A stretch of 46,005 bases of DNA from Rhodospirillales bacterium (GTDB lineage: Bacteria; Pseudomonadota; Alphaproteobacteria; Acetobacterales; Acetobacteraceae): positions 1 to 46,005 of the forward strand of contig JAQGHV010000046.1 in assembly GCA_028288785.1 (NCBI GenBank). The letters are read 5' to 3'. Positions 34,253 to 43,473 of this stretch are shown one piece after another. A program made the translations under genes and the position numbers. A model generated the notes under the pieces. That model saw nothing but the letters and a program-made list of their open reading frames with translations, made no database searches and was not told the origin of the DNA. How positions within the stretch are numbered: the first letter of the stretch is position 1; every line of letters begins with the position of its first letter.

Positions 34253-35155
34253 TCACCCCAGCGCCTCCTCGACCACCTCCTCCGCCACCATCCCCGCAAA
34301 CCCATTGCTGTGCGTGATCGCCCCCGCCGACAGCATCGCCGTCTCCAGCCGCACCAGCGCCTCCTCCGGAAAGCGCGGGTCCAGCGTCCAGATGCCCAGC
34401 TCACGATACCGCCCGATGCAGCGCGCCAGCAGCGTCTCCACCATCTCCGGGAAGAACGGCCCCACCACCCGAGCGCATTCCTCGTCGCTCGCATCGTCGA
34501 ACCAGTCGAGCGTCACGGCCAGGCCGCGCACCATCGCCTCGAACTCCTCGCGACGGTCCGCGATGCGCGCCACCGTGCTGTAGAACGCCGTGTAACTCGT
34601 GGGCCCGCGCGAAGCCGCCGCGTAGTAGATGTGGCACCCGGCATCCGTCAGGCGCGTGAGGTAGGGTTCGAACAGCTGCGCGCAGTCGAGCGTGCCGGCC
34701 AGCACCGCCGCCGCGTTCTCCTCCATGCTCCCGTCGGTGATGCGCCGGATGCTGGCCGGGTCCATCCCCGCGCGGCGGAGGTCATCCTGCAGCGTCCACC
34801 ACGGCGTCGGCACCTCGCTCACGGTCGCCAGTGTCATCTGCGCCAAGTCCGTCAGCGCGAAACCCGGGCGCGCCGCGCGGCCCACCAGGCAGAACGGGTC
34901 GCGCATCACCACTGCGCCGAACAGCCGCAGCGGACTGCCATGATCCTTGTCATGCGCGAGGAACAGCCGCATCGGCCCACCCCAGGCGAGATCAGCCTCG
35001 CCCTCCAGCACCGCATCCTTCGCCAGCGACGGCACCAGCCCCGACCTGAGCGTCACGGCGACACCCTCCGCCGCGTAGTCGCCACGCGCGAGTGCGGCAT
35101 AGAAAGGCGCATAGAAGATCGCCCGGAAGGGCTCCTGGAGGATGATGTCGTGCAC
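34253..35155 (-). CDS. NMT1/THI5-like substrate-binding protein without signal peptide (second copy)
   Basis: 300 residues from GTG 35155, the codon just before DIILQEPFRAIFYAPFYAAL. It is a clear paralogue of the protein at 29525-30430: ADLAWGGPMRLFLA, SEVPTPWWTLQDDLRRAG, RGPTSYTAFYSTVARI and a shared overall plan. Extending upstream adds only a non-hydrophobic tail, so an export signal is again absent. A cytoplasmic ligand-binding or enzymatic role similar to the NMT1/THI5 fold is possible. It is flanked on both sides by Bug receptor genes on the other strand. No NMT1-type permease or ATPase is near. Confidence 0.8.
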   Translation of the reverse strand: MHDIILQEPFRAIFYAPFYAALARGDYAAEGVAVTLRSGLVPSLAKDAVLEGEADLAWGGPMRLFLAHDKDHGSPLRLFGAVVMRDPFCLVGRAARPGFALTDLAQMTLATVSEVPTPWWTLQDDLRRAGMDPASIRRITDGSMEENAAAVLAGTLDCAQLFEPYLTRLTDAGCHIYYAAASRGPTSYTAFYSTVARIADRREEFEAMVRGLAVTLDWFDDASDEECARVVGPFFPEMVETLLARCIGRYRELGIWTLDPRFPEEALVRLETAMLSAGAITHSNGFAGMVAEEVVEEALG

Positions 35156-35226
35156 TGCAGCGGCTCCGGTCTGGACGGGGTCGCAGCTTGCGCCATGATG
35201 TGCCCTCTGCAAACCCGGGAGCCACC

Positions 35227-36204
35227 ATGATGCTGACACGCCGCCTGCTGCTTGCCGGACTGCCCACGGCCCTCGGCCTTGCGCATCCGGCCCTGGCGCA
35301 GGATCGATTCCCGACGCGTCCCATCCGCATGGTGATCCCGGTGGGCGTCGGCGGCGTGACCGATGTCGTGGGCCGCATCCTGGCCGAGGGCATGCAGACC
35401 GTGCTCGGCCGGCCGGTGGTGCCGGAGAACATTCCCGGTGCCGGAAGCACGGTGGGCGCGGCCGCCTTCCACCGCGCGCCGGCAGATGGCTACGCGGTCT
35501 ATATCGCGACCAACAACCACGCCGTCATGCGCACGATCTACCCGAACTTCGCCTATGACCCGATCACCGATTTCATCCCGCTCGCGCTGGTGGGCCGGCA
35601 GCCCTTCGTCCTGGCCGTGCATCCCGATGTGCCCGCGCGGGACATGGCGGGGCTGCTCGCCTGGCTGCGTGCGCGAGGGGACGCCGCGAACTACGGCGCG
35701 ACCAATCCGGGGGCCACGAACCACCTCGCCGGCGAGTTGTTCAAGCAAATCCTGGGCGGCGATTTCACCATCATCCCGTACCGGACCGCGGCCAATGCCG
35801 TGCAGGATCTGGTCGCCGGGCGGATGAACTTCACCATCGACAGCCCGACCATGCTGCTGCCGCTGATCCAGGCCGGGCGCGTGCGTGGCCTCGCGGTCTC
35901 CTCACTCGAGCCATCCGCGCTGGTGCCGGGGCTGCCGAGCCTCGCGCAGTCCGGGGTTGCGGATTACGAACTGACGGCGTGGCAGGTGCTCTACGCCAAG
36001 CCGGGCACGCCGCCAGAGGTGGTCGCCATCCTCGCCGATGCGGCAAAGCGTGCGCTGGCCGATCCCGCCATGGCGCCGCGCCTGGCCGCCGCCGGGGTGG
36101 AGCTCTGGCCGGACCCATCGCCGGCCGCGGCCGAGGCGCATGTGCGCGCCGAGATGGCACGCTGGGCGCCGATCGTAAGCCGCATGAATCTGGGGACGAA
36201 CTGA
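35227..36204 (+). CDS. Bug-family (TctC-type) tripartite tricarboxylate transporter receptor
   Basis: 325 residues from ATG 35227 (the next codon is also ATG). Signal peptide with a twin-arginine-like start (TRRLLLAGLPTALGLAHPAL, then AQD). Bug features: RPIRMVIPVGVGGVTDVVGR, ENIPGAGSTVGAAAFHRAP, ANYGATNPGATNHLAGELFK and VPGLPSLAQSGV. Periplasmic carboxylate or amino-acid-derivative receptor, again with no permease gene in the window. The stop overlaps the start of a gamma-glutamyltransferase gene by one base (TGATG), so the two are co-translated. The ligand may be a gamma-glutamyl compound, but this is inference from that coupling. Confidence 0.93.
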   Translation: MMLTRRLLLAGLPTALGLAHPALAQDRFPTRPIRMVIPVGVGGVTDVVGRILAEGMQTVLGRPVVPENIPGAGSTVGAAAFHRAPADGYAVYIATNNHAVMRTIYPNFAYDPITDFIPLALVGRQPFVLAVHPDVPARDMAGLLAWLRARGDAANYGATNPGATNHLAGELFKQILGGDFTIIPYRTAANAVQDLVAGRMNFTIDSPTMLLPLIQAGRVRGLAVSSLEPSALVPGLPSLAQSGVADYELTAWQVLYAKPGTPPEVVAILADAAKRALADPAMAPRLAAAGVELWPDPSPAAAEAHVRAEMARWAPIVSRMNLGTN

Positions 36205-37793
36205 TGCAGATGCGCGCGCACCGGCCACTGATCATGGGGCGGCGTGGTGCCGTCGCATCCAACCACCCGGTCGCCACGCAGGCAGGGCTCGATGTGCTGC
36301 GGGGGGGAGGCAACGCGGCGGATGCGGCGGTCGCAGTGGCCCTGACGTTGGGCGTGGTCGAGCCGCACATGTCCGGCCTCGGCGGCGATGGTTTTTATCA
36401 CGTCTGGGACGCGAGCCAGCGTCGGGGGCGGGTGTTCAATGGCTGCGGTGCCGCGTCGGCCGGTGCCACGGCCGAGGCATACCGCGCGCGCGGCGGCATC
36501 CCGCTGTTTGGCCCGCTCTCGGTTTCTGCGCCCGGAATGCTCGCCGGGCTCGGCCTCATGCATAAGTCGTGCGGTGAACGTAAATGGCGCGGCCTGTTCG
36601 GTCCCGCCGTGGAGGCCGCGCGGGACGGTTTCGCCGTGACCCACCACCTGCGCAAATTTGCCGACGCGCAGCGCGCGCGCCTGCCGGAGGGAAGCCGCGC
36701 CGCCGCCATCTTCCTGCCCGACGGCGAGCCGCCGCGTCTTGGCGACCTGCTGGTGCAGGAGGCCCTCGCCGCGACGCTTGAAGCACTCTCCGGCGGCGCC
36801 GATTTCGCGGCCCTGCTCGCACCCGGCGCAGCGGCGGCCGACGTTCCGATCAGCCATGCCGATCTCGCTGCCATGTTGGCCGAGGAACTGGCCCCGATCT
36901 CCGTACCCTACCGCCGTTTTGTGGTGGCGCAGACGCCGCCCAACTCCACCGGCTTCACCGTGCTGCAGATGCTGCGCATCCTGGAGCGCCATGACCTGGC
37001 GGCACTCGGCTGGGGTTCCGCGGCGCTGATTCACCTGATGGTGGAGGCGAAAAAGCGCGCCTTCCTCGACCGCGAGACCTGGGGCGGCGATCCCCGCGGC
37101 ATGGAGGTGCCGATGGAAATGCTGCTCTCCGAAGCCCGTGCCGCCGAGCACGCCGCGGCCATTGACCCCACCCGCGCCGCCGACCTGCCCCTGAAGCCGA
37201 CGCCCGGCACCGGCGACACCACCTATTTCTGCATCGTCGATCCGGCGGGCAACGCGGTCTCCGCCATCCAGAGCCTCAACTCGCCTTTCGGGTCCGGGGT
37301 CATCGCCGGGGATACCGGCGTGCTGCTCAACAACCGCATGAGCTACTGGCACCTGGAGCCCGGCCACGCCAACACGCTGATCCCCGGCCGGCGGGTGCGG
37401 CACACGATGAACGCGCCGATGATTCTCAGGGATGGCCGCCCCTGGTGCGTGCTGGGCACGCCCGGTGCCGACAACCAAGTGCAGATCAACACCCAGGCGA
37501 TCGTGGGTCTGTGCGATTTCGGCATGGACCCGCAGCAGGTCGCGGAGGCGCCGCGCTGGACCTCCTCGCAATACGGGCAGCCCGCGAACTGGCCCCACGA
37601 GGGCGACGATGTCCTGACCATGGAGCAGGGGCTTGCCGCCGCCGCCCCCGCGCTCCAAGCGATGGGCCACAACATCAAGATCGTGCCGCCGCTGGAGGGT
37701 CCGTGCAGCCTGGAGCTCATCCGCCTTCTCGAAAACGGGGTGCGCATGGCCGCATCCGATCCCCGGCGCGATGGCTGGGCGGGAGCCTTCTGA
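36204..37793 (+). CDS. Gamma-glutamyltransferase-family Ntn hydrolase
   Basis: 529 residues. GGT landmarks are present: ASNHPVATQAGLDVLRGGGN and AADAAVAVALTLGVVEPHMSG, GGDGF, and the autoprocessing site GDTTYFCIVDPAGNAVSAIQ. Thr339 in that site should become the N-terminal nucleophile of the small subunit. NSPFGSGVI and LNNRMSYW follow, as in the family. GGTs transfer or hydrolyse the gamma-glutamyl bond of glutathione-like compounds. No export signal is visible at the N-terminus (MQMRAHRPLIMGRRGAV), unlike periplasmic GGTs, so it may act in the cytoplasm. It is coupled to the Bug receptor gene and followed one base later by an enoyl-CoA hydratase gene. Confidence 0.9.
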   Translation: MQMRAHRPLIMGRRGAVASNHPVATQAGLDVLRGGGNAADAAVAVALTLGVVEPHMSGLGGDGFYHVWDASQRRGRVFNGCGAASAGATAEAYRARGGIPLFGPLSVSAPGMLAGLGLMHKSCGERKWRGLFGPAVEAARDGFAVTHHLRKFADAQRARLPEGSRAAAIFLPDGEPPRLGDLLVQEALAATLEALSGGADFAALLAPGAAAADVPISHADLAAMLAEELAPISVPYRRFVVAQTPPNSTGFTVLQMLRILERHDLAALGWGSAALIHLMVEAKKRAFLDRETWGGDPRGMEVPMEMLLSEARAAEHAAAIDPTRAADLPLKPTPGTGDTTYFCIVDPAGNAVSAIQSLNSPFGSGVIAGDTGVLLNNRMSYWHLEPGHANTLIPGRRVRHTMNAPMILRDGRPWCVLGTPGADNQVQINTQAIVGLCDFGMDPQQVAEAPRWTSSQYGQPANWPHEGDDVLTMEQGLAAAAPALQAMGHNIKIVPPLEGPCSLELIRLLENGVRMAASDPRRDGWAGAF

Positions 37794-37794
37794 G

Positions 37795-38568
37795 ATGCAT
37801 GAGGACGTCCTGCTTCGCGTCCGCGACGGCGCCGTGCTGCGCGCGACCCTCAACCGCCCGGCCAAGCGCAACGCGCTGAACGGCGCGGTCTTCGCCGCGC
37901 TCGAAGCCCTGATCGCGGATTGCGCCCAGGACCGATCCCTCCGCGGGGTGGTTCTCGCGGGCGCCGGCGGGCATTTCTGCGCCGGGCTCGACCTCGCCGA
38001 GCTGGTGGAAGGGGAGGCGGCACTCGCGCGCAACCGACGCATGGGCGCGATCCTGGCCGGGCTATCGGCCCTGCCGCAGGTGGTGATCGCGCAGATCACG
38101 GGCGCGGCCCATGCCGGCGGGCTGGGCCTCGCCTGCGCCGCCGACCTGGTCTTTGCCAGCGCCGATGCCCGCTTCGCCGCCCCGGAGACCCGGCGCGGGT
38201 TGGTCGCCGCACAGATCCTGCCGTGGATCGCCCGTCGCACCGGCCGCAGCGAGGCGGCGCGGCTGGTGTTGCAGGCGCATGTCGTGGGCGCCGCGGAGGC
38301 CGCGCGCATCGGCTTGGTCCATGCCGTCGCCGAGGATGCGGCGGCTCTCGCGACCCTGGTCGACCAGGTGCTTGCGGATGTGCTGCAGGGTGCACCCGAA
38401 GCCCTGGCCGAGACGAAGATCCTGCTCGCGGCCCTTGGTCCCGTCGTGCCGGAGGGTTACGGTGAGGCCGGCGCCCAGGCTTTCGCCAAATGCGCCGCTG
38501 GTGGCGAGGCGGCGGAGGGCATTCTGGCCTTCCGGGAGAAGCGTTTGCCGGCCTGGGCTGCGCGCTGA
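37795..38568 (+). CDS. Enoyl-CoA hydratase/isomerase-family protein
   Basis: 257 residues of the crotonase family. Visible segments are LRATLNRPAKRNALNGAVFA, the oxyanion-hole GAGGHFCAGLDLAEL, ITGAAHAGGLGLACAADLVF and SADARFAAPETRRGL with a Glu in an active-site position. It most likely hydrates or isomerises an enoyl-CoA; many family members act on other acyl-CoAs, so the reaction is not fixed. It starts one base after the gamma-glutamyltransferase stop, suggesting one operon with the Bug receptor. A gap of about 77 bp separates it from rpoZ. Confidence 0.9.
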   Translation: MHEDVLLRVRDGAVLRATLNRPAKRNALNGAVFAALEALIADCAQDRSLRGVVLAGAGGHFCAGLDLAELVEGEAALARNRRMGAILAGLSALPQVVIAQITGAAHAGGLGLACAADLVFASADARFAAPETRRGLVAAQILPWIARRTGRSEAARLVLQAHVVGAAEAARIGLVHAVAEDAAALATLVDQVLADVLQGAPEALAETKILLAALGPVVPEGYGEAGAQAFAKCAAGGEAAEGILAFREKRLPAWAAR

Positions 38569-38645
38569 ACTTGCACTCGCGCGCCATGGTGGCTATCTGA
38601 AGGGTTCAGCGGTCCGCCGCCTCCCATTGAATTTCGGAGCCTCCC

Positions 38646-39038
38646 ATGGCACGCGTCACGGTCGAAGACTGCATCGTCAAGGTCCCCAATCGGTTCGACC
38701 TCGTTCTCCTTGCGGCCCAGCGCGCGCGCAACATCGCGCGTGGCGAGGAGCCGACAATCGATCGCGACGACGACAAGAACCCGGTGATCGCCCTTCGCGA
38801 AATCGCCGACGAGACGATTGAACTCGGCCCCTTGGAGGCCGATCTGGTGAAGTCGTTGCAGCGTTCGGCCGAGCCGGAGCCTGCTGAGGAAGAGGTCCTT
38901 GACCTCATCGCCACCGACGAGAACATCTTCGGCGTGATGGACGTGAACGAGGAACAGCTTCCCGAGCTGACCGCCGAAGATCTCGCCACCGATGATATCG
39001 AGACGCAGATCGCTGCGGAACTCGCCGGCAAACGTTGA
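38646..39038 (+). CDS. rpoZ: RNA polymerase omega subunit
   Basis: 130 residues. The N-terminus [20 protein letters not shown] and [32 protein letters not shown] are diagnostic for omega. The C-terminal half is acidic and extended ([18 protein letters not shown]), as is usual in Alphaproteobacteria. Omega binds the beta-prime subunit, helps assembly of RNA polymerase and is part of a ppGpp site. It is directly upstream of the rel gene, the standard arrangement. About 18 bases separate its stop from the rel start. Confidence 0.97.
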   Translation: MARVTVEDCIVKVPNRFDLVLLAAQRARNIARGEEPTIDRDDDKNPVIALREIADETIELGPLEADLVKSLQRSAEPEPAEEEVLDLIATDENIFGVMDVNEEQLPELTAEDLATDDIETQIAAELAGKR

Positions 39039-39056
39039 TTGCGAATGAGGTGATGC

Positions 39057-41345
39057 TTGGCCTTGGGTGATGCTGATACGGGCGGGCTTTCTCCGCCCCT
39101 TCGCGCGCCCGAGGGGTTGTCCGCCGGCGGCCCGGTTTCCCCCGGTGTTCGCCTGGCACGCATGGTGGGCGCCTACGACCCGCGCGCCGACCAGGACCTT
39201 ATAGCAGCCGCCTACACCCTCGCCGAGGCCGCCCACGCGCCCCAGAAGCGCGAGAATGGCGAGCCCTACATCGTCCATCCCCTCGCCGTCGCCGAGATCC
39301 TGGCGAGCTATAAGCTCGACCAGGGCTCCATCATCACGGCGCTGCTCCATGACGTGGTGGAGGACACGCCGACCACGCTGGTCGAGATCGAGCGCAGGTT
39401 CGGCAAGGAGGTCGCCAAGCTCGTCGATGGCGTGACCAAGCTGACGCGCCTCGAACTGCAATCCGAGCGCACCAAGCAGGCCGAGAACTTCCGCAAACTG
39501 GTCCTTGCGATGAGCGAGGATATCCGGGTGTTGCTGGTCAAGCTCGCGGACCGGCTGCACAACATGCGCACGCTGAGCGCGGTGCCCAAGCCCGAGAAGC
39601 GCCGCCGCACCGCGCGCGAGACGCTCGAGATCTACGCGCCGCTGGCCGAGCGCATCGGCATGGACGCGCTCAAGACCGAGATCGAGACGCTCGCTTTCCG
39701 TGAGATGGATGCCGATGCCTGGGCGACCATCGCCGCGCGCCTGACCTTCCTGCGGGGCCAGGGCGCCGACCTCATCGAGGCGATCGAGCAGGATCTCGGC
39801 CGGGTTCTCCGCGATGCCGAGGTGAAGCTGGTCGATGTGCTCGGGCGCGAGAAATCGCCCTATTCGATCTGGCGCAAGATGCAGAAGAAGAACGTGGCGT
39901 TCGAGCAGCTGTCGGACATCATGGCGTTCCGCGTCATCGTCGCGGACAGGGGCGATTGCTACGCGGCACTCGGCGCCATCCACTCCGCCTATCGCGTCGT
40001 GCCGGGCCGCTTCAAGGACTACATCTCGACCCCCAAAACCAACGGCTACCAGAGCCTGCACACCGGCGTGACCGTGCCGGAACGGCGCAACGCAAAGATC
40101 GAGGTCCAGATCCGCACGCGCGAAATGCATGAGGTCGCCGACTTCGGCGTCGCCGCGCACTGGATCTACAAGCAGGGCGATGTCGCCGCCAAGGATCGCA
40201 AGCGTTACCCCTGGGTGCGCGACCTGCTGGAGATCCTGGATGCGGCAAACGATCCTCAGGATTTCCTCGACCACACGAAGCTGGAACTGCACCGCGACCA
40301 GGTCTTCTGCTTCACGCCCAAGGGCGACCTGATCGAGCTGCCGAAGGGCGCCACCCCGGTCGATTTCGCCTACCAGGTGCATAGCGAGGTGGGGGACGCC
40401 TGCGTCGGCGCCAAGGTGAACGGCAAGATCGTGCCGCTGCGCCATCAGCTGGAGAATGGCGACCAGATCGAGATCATCACGGCGCGCGGTGGCACCCCCA
40501 ACCCCGGCTGGGAACGCTTCGTCGCGACCGGCAAGGCCCGCGCGCGCATCCGCCGCTTTGTCCACGCCCAGCTGCGCAGCGAGCACCAGGAGAACGGCCG
40601 CGCGGCCATCGCCAAGGCGGTCCGTGCCGAGGGCCTCGACTTCTCCGAGAAGCTGATCGAGCCGGCTATCAAGATCCTGAAGCAGGCTGATTTCGCCACG
40701 CTCTGTGTCGCGGTCGGGGCCGGCAACCTGACCCCCCGCGAGGTCGTCCACGCCGCTGTACCCGAGCTCAAGGCGCCGCCTCGCGTGCATGAGACGCTGC
40801 CCCTCGCCCGCCCGCGCGGCCGGCTCGGAGAGGGCAGGACCCTCACGACCCCCAGCAAGGGGGACAAGGCGGTTTCGGCACGGCGCGACACGGCGCTGGG
40901 CATCACCGGCTTGGTTTCCGGCATGGCCGTGCATTTCGCCGGGTGCTGCCACCCGCTGCGCGGCGACCGCATCGTGGGCATCGTCACAACTGGGCGCGGC
41001 GTGACCATCCACAAGAACGACTGCCATTCGCTGGAAAGCTTCTCGGCCACGCCGGAGCGCTTCATCGACGTCGATTGGGAATACGACGCGTCGCCCAAGG
41101 GAATCCATATCGGGCGGATCGAGGTGGTGACCGAAGGTGCCGGCGGCAACGCGCTCGCCGGCGTCACCACCGCGATCGCCAAGCAGGAGGGGGCGGTGGC
41201 CAGCCTCAAGATCACCAACCGCGCCGCCGAACATTGTGAGCTGCTGGTCGATGTGGAGGTGCGCGACCTGCGCCACCTCTTGACCATCATCGCGGCGCTC
41301 CGGGCCTGCCCAGGCGTGTCCGGCGTAGACCGGGCACGGGGCTGA
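39057..41345 (+). CDS. spoT: Bifunctional (p)ppGpp synthase/hydrolase (Rel/SpoT)
   Basis: 762 residues from TTG 39057, supported by GAGGTG seven bases upstream; ATG 39162 would shorten it by 35. The hydrolase HD motif is intact (H98-D99 in LLHDVVEDT). The synthetase domain has [20 protein letters not shown] and RFKD (318-321), the RxKD form linked with bifunctional Rel enzymes. TGS ([24 protein letters not shown]), a zinc-finger-like [17 protein letters not shown] and a C-terminal ACT domain follow. It makes and degrades (p)ppGpp in the stringent response. It follows rpoZ and is 10 bases from acpS. Confidence 0.95.
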   Translation: MALGDADTGGLSPPLRAPEGLSAGGPVSPGVRLARMVGAYDPRADQDLIAAAYTLAEAAHAPQKRENGEPYIVHPLAVAEILASYKLDQGSIITALLHDVVEDTPTTLVEIERRFGKEVAKLVDGVTKLTRLELQSERTKQAENFRKLVLAMSEDIRVLLVKLADRLHNMRTLSAVPKPEKRRRTARETLEIYAPLAERIGMDALKTEIETLAFREMDADAWATIAARLTFLRGQGADLIEAIEQDLGRVLRDAEVKLVDVLGREKSPYSIWRKMQKKNVAFEQLSDIMAFRVIVADRGDCYAALGAIHSAYRVVPGRFKDYISTPKTNGYQSLHTGVTVPERRNAKIEVQIRTREMHEVADFGVAAHWIYKQGDVAAKDRKRYPWVRDLLEILDAANDPQDFLDHTKLELHRDQVFCFTPKGDLIELPKGATPVDFAYQVHSEVGDACVGAKVNGKIVPLRHQLENGDQIEIITARGGTPNPGWERFVATGKARARIRRFVHAQLRSEHQENGRAAIAKAVRAEGLDFSEKLIEPAIKILKQADFATLCVAVGAGNLTPREVVHAAVPELKAPPRVHETLPLARPRGRLGEGRTLTTPSKGDKAVSARRDTALGITGLVSGMAVHFAGCCHPLRGDRIVGIVTTGRGVTIHKNDCHSLESFSATPERFIDVDWEYDASPKGIHIGRIEVVTEGAGGNALAGVTTAIAKQEGAVASLKITNRAAEHCELLVDVEVRDLRHLLTIIAALRACPGVSGVDRARG

Positions 41346-41355
41346 TGGACGCCAG

Positions 41356-41763
41356 ATGATTTTGGGCCTCGGCAGCGACATGGTTGATATCCGCCGTATC
41401 GAGCGAGTGATCGAGAAGCATGGGGACCGCTTCCTCCAGCGCATCTTCACCCCGCTCGAGATCGCCAAGGCGAATCGCCGGACCGAGCGCATCCGCGTCG
41501 CCACCTACGCCAAGCGCTTCGCCGCGAAGGAGGCTGCGTCCAAGGCTCTGGGCACCGGGTTCCGCGCCGGAGTGTTCTGGCGCGACCTCGGCGTGGTCAA
41601 CCTCGCCTCTGGCGCTCCGACGCTACGCATGACCGGCGGCGCGGGCCTCCGCCTCGCGGCCATCACGCCCGACGGCCACGTGGCGCAGGTTGCGCTGACG
41701 ATGACCGACGAATACCCCTACGCGCAGGCGGTGGTGATGATCACCGCGTCGCGGCTTCCTTGA
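41356..41763 (+). CDS. acpS: Holo-[acyl-carrier-protein] synthase
   Basis: 135 residues. Begins [20 protein letters not shown]; Asp8 and Glu59 (in [12 protein letters not shown]) are the Mg2+-binding residues of the family. The [11 protein letters not shown] stretch is also typical. It moves the phosphopantetheine arm from CoA to the acyl carrier protein. In many alphaproteobacteria pdxJ lies between rel and acpS; here they are separated by just 10 bases, so pdxJ must be elsewhere. About 110 bp without a gene separates it from lepB. Confidence 0.95.
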   Translation: MILGLGSDMVDIRRIERVIEKHGDRFLQRIFTPLEIAKANRRTERIRVATYAKRFAAKEAASKALGTGFRAGVFWRDLGVVNLASGAPTLRMTGGAGLRLAAITPDGHVAQVALTMTDEYPYAQAVVMITASRLP

Positions 41764-41873
41764 CATTCCGCGCCGCCGGGGGCTTCCCTCCGCCCGCTCG
41801 TGGTCGATACGACCATGCGCTCCCTCGGCGCGGCTGAGCTGGACATACCTCATTGCGGGCGAACACTCCCTTC

Positions 41874-42614
41874 ATGGCGAAAAAGACCGGTGGCTGGGGC
41901 GAGAGCATCAAGACGGTGCTCTACGCGGGCCTGATCGCGATCGGCGTGCGCACCATTGCATTCGAGCCCTTCAACATTCCCTCCGGCTCCATGATCCCGA
42001 CGCTGCTGGTGGGCGACTACCTGTTCGTCTCCAAGTTCAGCTACGGCTATTCGCGGCATTCGATGCCGTTCAGCCCCAACCTGTTTTCCGGGCGCATCTT
42101 CGGCCGCCTGCCCAACCGCGGCGACGTTGCCGTCTTCAAGCTGCCGCGCGACAATTCGACCGACTACATCAAGCGCATCGTGGGATTGCCGGGCGACCGC
42201 ATCCAGGTCGTGGGCGGCATCCTCCGGGTGAATGGCGTGCCGGTGACGCGCGAATCGCTCGGGCCCTACATTGTCGAGGGCGACGGTCCCCGCATGACCG
42301 TGCGGTGGTACCGCGAGACCTTCCCTGGACCTGGCGGCATCTCGCACCAGATCGTCGAGAACTCGGACGACATGCCGTTCGACAACACGCCCGAGTTCGT
42401 GGTGCCCGCTGGACATGTCTTCGCCATGGGCGACAACCGCGACAACAGCCTGGACAGCCGCGCGACCAGCGCGGTGGGCTTCGTGCCGATCGAGAATTTG
42501 GTCGGGCGCGCCGAGTTCATCTGGTTCTCCGTCGATGGCTCGGCGGCGTGGTGGGAGGTGTGGGGCTGGCCCTTCGCGATCCGCTGGGGCCGGCTCTTCA
42601 CGCCGGTTCGATGA
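41874..42614 (+). CDS. lepB: Signal peptidase I
   Basis: 246 residues from ATG 41874; a TTG 21 bases earlier is in frame. One N-terminal transmembrane helix (about residues 13-28) anchors it, with the catalytic domain in the periplasm. The catalytic Ser39 lies in PSGSMIPTLLVGDYLFVSKF and Lys100 in DYIKRIVGLPGD. The C-terminal GHVFAMGDNRDNSLDSR box is conserved. It removes signal peptides from exported proteins such as the two Bug receptors nearby. It lies in the acpS-lepB-rnc-era order typical for this class, but the spacer to rnc is filled by an intergenic repeat. Confidence 0.96.
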   Translation: MAKKTGGWGESIKTVLYAGLIAIGVRTIAFEPFNIPSGSMIPTLLVGDYLFVSKFSYGYSRHSMPFSPNLFSGRIFGRLPNRGDVAVFKLPRDNSTDYIKRIVGLPGDRIQVVGGILRVNGVPVTRESLGPYIVEGDGPRMTVRWYRETFPGPGGISHQIVENSDDMPFDNTPEFVVPAGHVFAMGDNRDNSLDSRATSAVGFVPIENLVGRAEFIWFSVDGSAAWWEVWGWPFAIRWGRLFTPVR

Positions 42615-42629
42615 GTTCAGCGAGCGCGC

Positions 42630-42790
42630 TTGCGTGCCCGCAAACGCCGGGCGCGTGCTCCGCACGGTTGGCTTCGCCGAGCTGCCGGCGGCACACTTTT
42701 GCTTTCCCTCAGACGCCGGGCGCACGCTTGGCTTCGCCGGACTGTGGGCGGCGCCCGTCCGGGCGCTCGGTCCGCAAGGCGTGCCGCTGG
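42630..42790. repeat. Two inverted copies of the dispersed intergenic repeat, before rnc
   Basis: The lepB-rnc spacer (42615-42825) holds two adjacent, partly matching units, about 42630-42705 and 42706-42790. Each carries CA(A/G)ACGCCGGGCGC, TTGGCTTCGCCG and, in the second, GGGCGGCGCCCGTCCGGGC. Read on the other strand these match the unit at 7741-7826 and the copy at 3356-3432. The rnc frame is open through this repeat, which makes an artificially long protein possible. I treat the repeat as non-coding. Confidence 0.65.
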
Positions 42791-42825
42791 TCAGTGAATG
42801 GGGCGGCTCAAGGAACGCGGTTTTC

Positions 42826-43473
42826 GTGATCGAGGACCGCATCGGCCATGTCTTCGCCAACCGCGCGCTGCTCGAACACGCGCTGACGCATCGCTCCGCC
42901 GCCAAGACCCAGCTTGCCAGCAATGAGAGGCTGGAGTTCCTGGGGGACCGGGTGCTCGGCCTCACCATGGCGGAATGGCTCGTCGAACGCTTCCCGGACG
43001 AGCTCGAGGGCGCGCTGACCCGGCGGCTTTCGCAGCTGGTCGCGTGGGAGATGCTGGCCCGCGTCGCGGACGAGATCGGGCTGCGCGCCGAATTGCGCGT
43101 GCCGCCCTCCGAAAGCCGTGCCGGGCTGCTCGACAAGGCAAGCGTGCTCGCTGACGCGGTCGAGGCCATCCTCGGCGCTGTCTATCTCGATGCCGGGCTG
43201 GAGGCAGCGCGGGGCGTGGTAAAGCGCATCTTCGGTGCCCATCTGGAAGCCGCGTTGACACCGCCGGTTTCGGCCAAGAACCGTTTGCAGGAATACACTT
43301 TAGGCCGCGCCAAGGGGCTGCCGGTCTATGAGGTCATATCGAATGTCGGCCCCTCCCACGCCCCCACCTTCGTGGTGCAGGTGACGGCGGAGGGGCGCAG
43401 TGCCGAAGGCTTGGGCCGGTCCAAGCGAGAGGCGGAACAGGCGGCGGCGGAGGCTTGGATGCGGGATGTCTGA
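42826..43473 (+). CDS. rnc: Ribonuclease III
   Basis: 215 residues from GTG 42826, chosen because it lies just before the homologous IEDRIGHVFANRALLEHALT and has AAGGA 11 bases upstream. The RNase III signature NERLEFLGDRVLGLTMAEWL and the second catalytic block DKASVLADAVEAILGAVYLD are intact. A double-stranded RNA-binding domain (about 150-215) ends with SKREAEQAAAEAWM. It processes rRNA precursors and other double-stranded RNAs. Its stop overlaps the era start by eight bases. Any longer start would lie within intergenic repeat DNA. Confidence 0.95.
   Translation: MIEDRIGHVFANRALLEHALTHRSAAKTQLASNERLEFLGDRVLGLTMAEWLVERFPDELEGALTRRLSQLVAWEMLARVADEIGLRAELRVPPSESRAGLLDKASVLADAVEAILGAVYLDAGLEAARGVVKRIFGAHLEAALTPPVSAKNRLQEYTLGRAKGLPVYEVISNVGPSHAPTFVVQVTAEGRSAEGLGRSKREAEQAAAEAWMRDV

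Noticed and set aside
35991-38309. 772-codon minus-strand frame across the gamma-glutamyltransferase region
   Set aside because: Composition is Arg/Ala/Gly-rich without domains; the plus strand has well-conserved enzymes.
38457-41504. 1015-codon minus-strand frame opposite rpoZ and rel
   Set aside because: Antisense to two clearly conserved genes, no domain, no ribosome site; an effect of high GC content.
42415-42825. N-terminal extension of RNase III through the lepB end and the repeat
   Set aside because: RNase III homology begins just after 42826, and the upstream part is repeat DNA found in other intergenic places.
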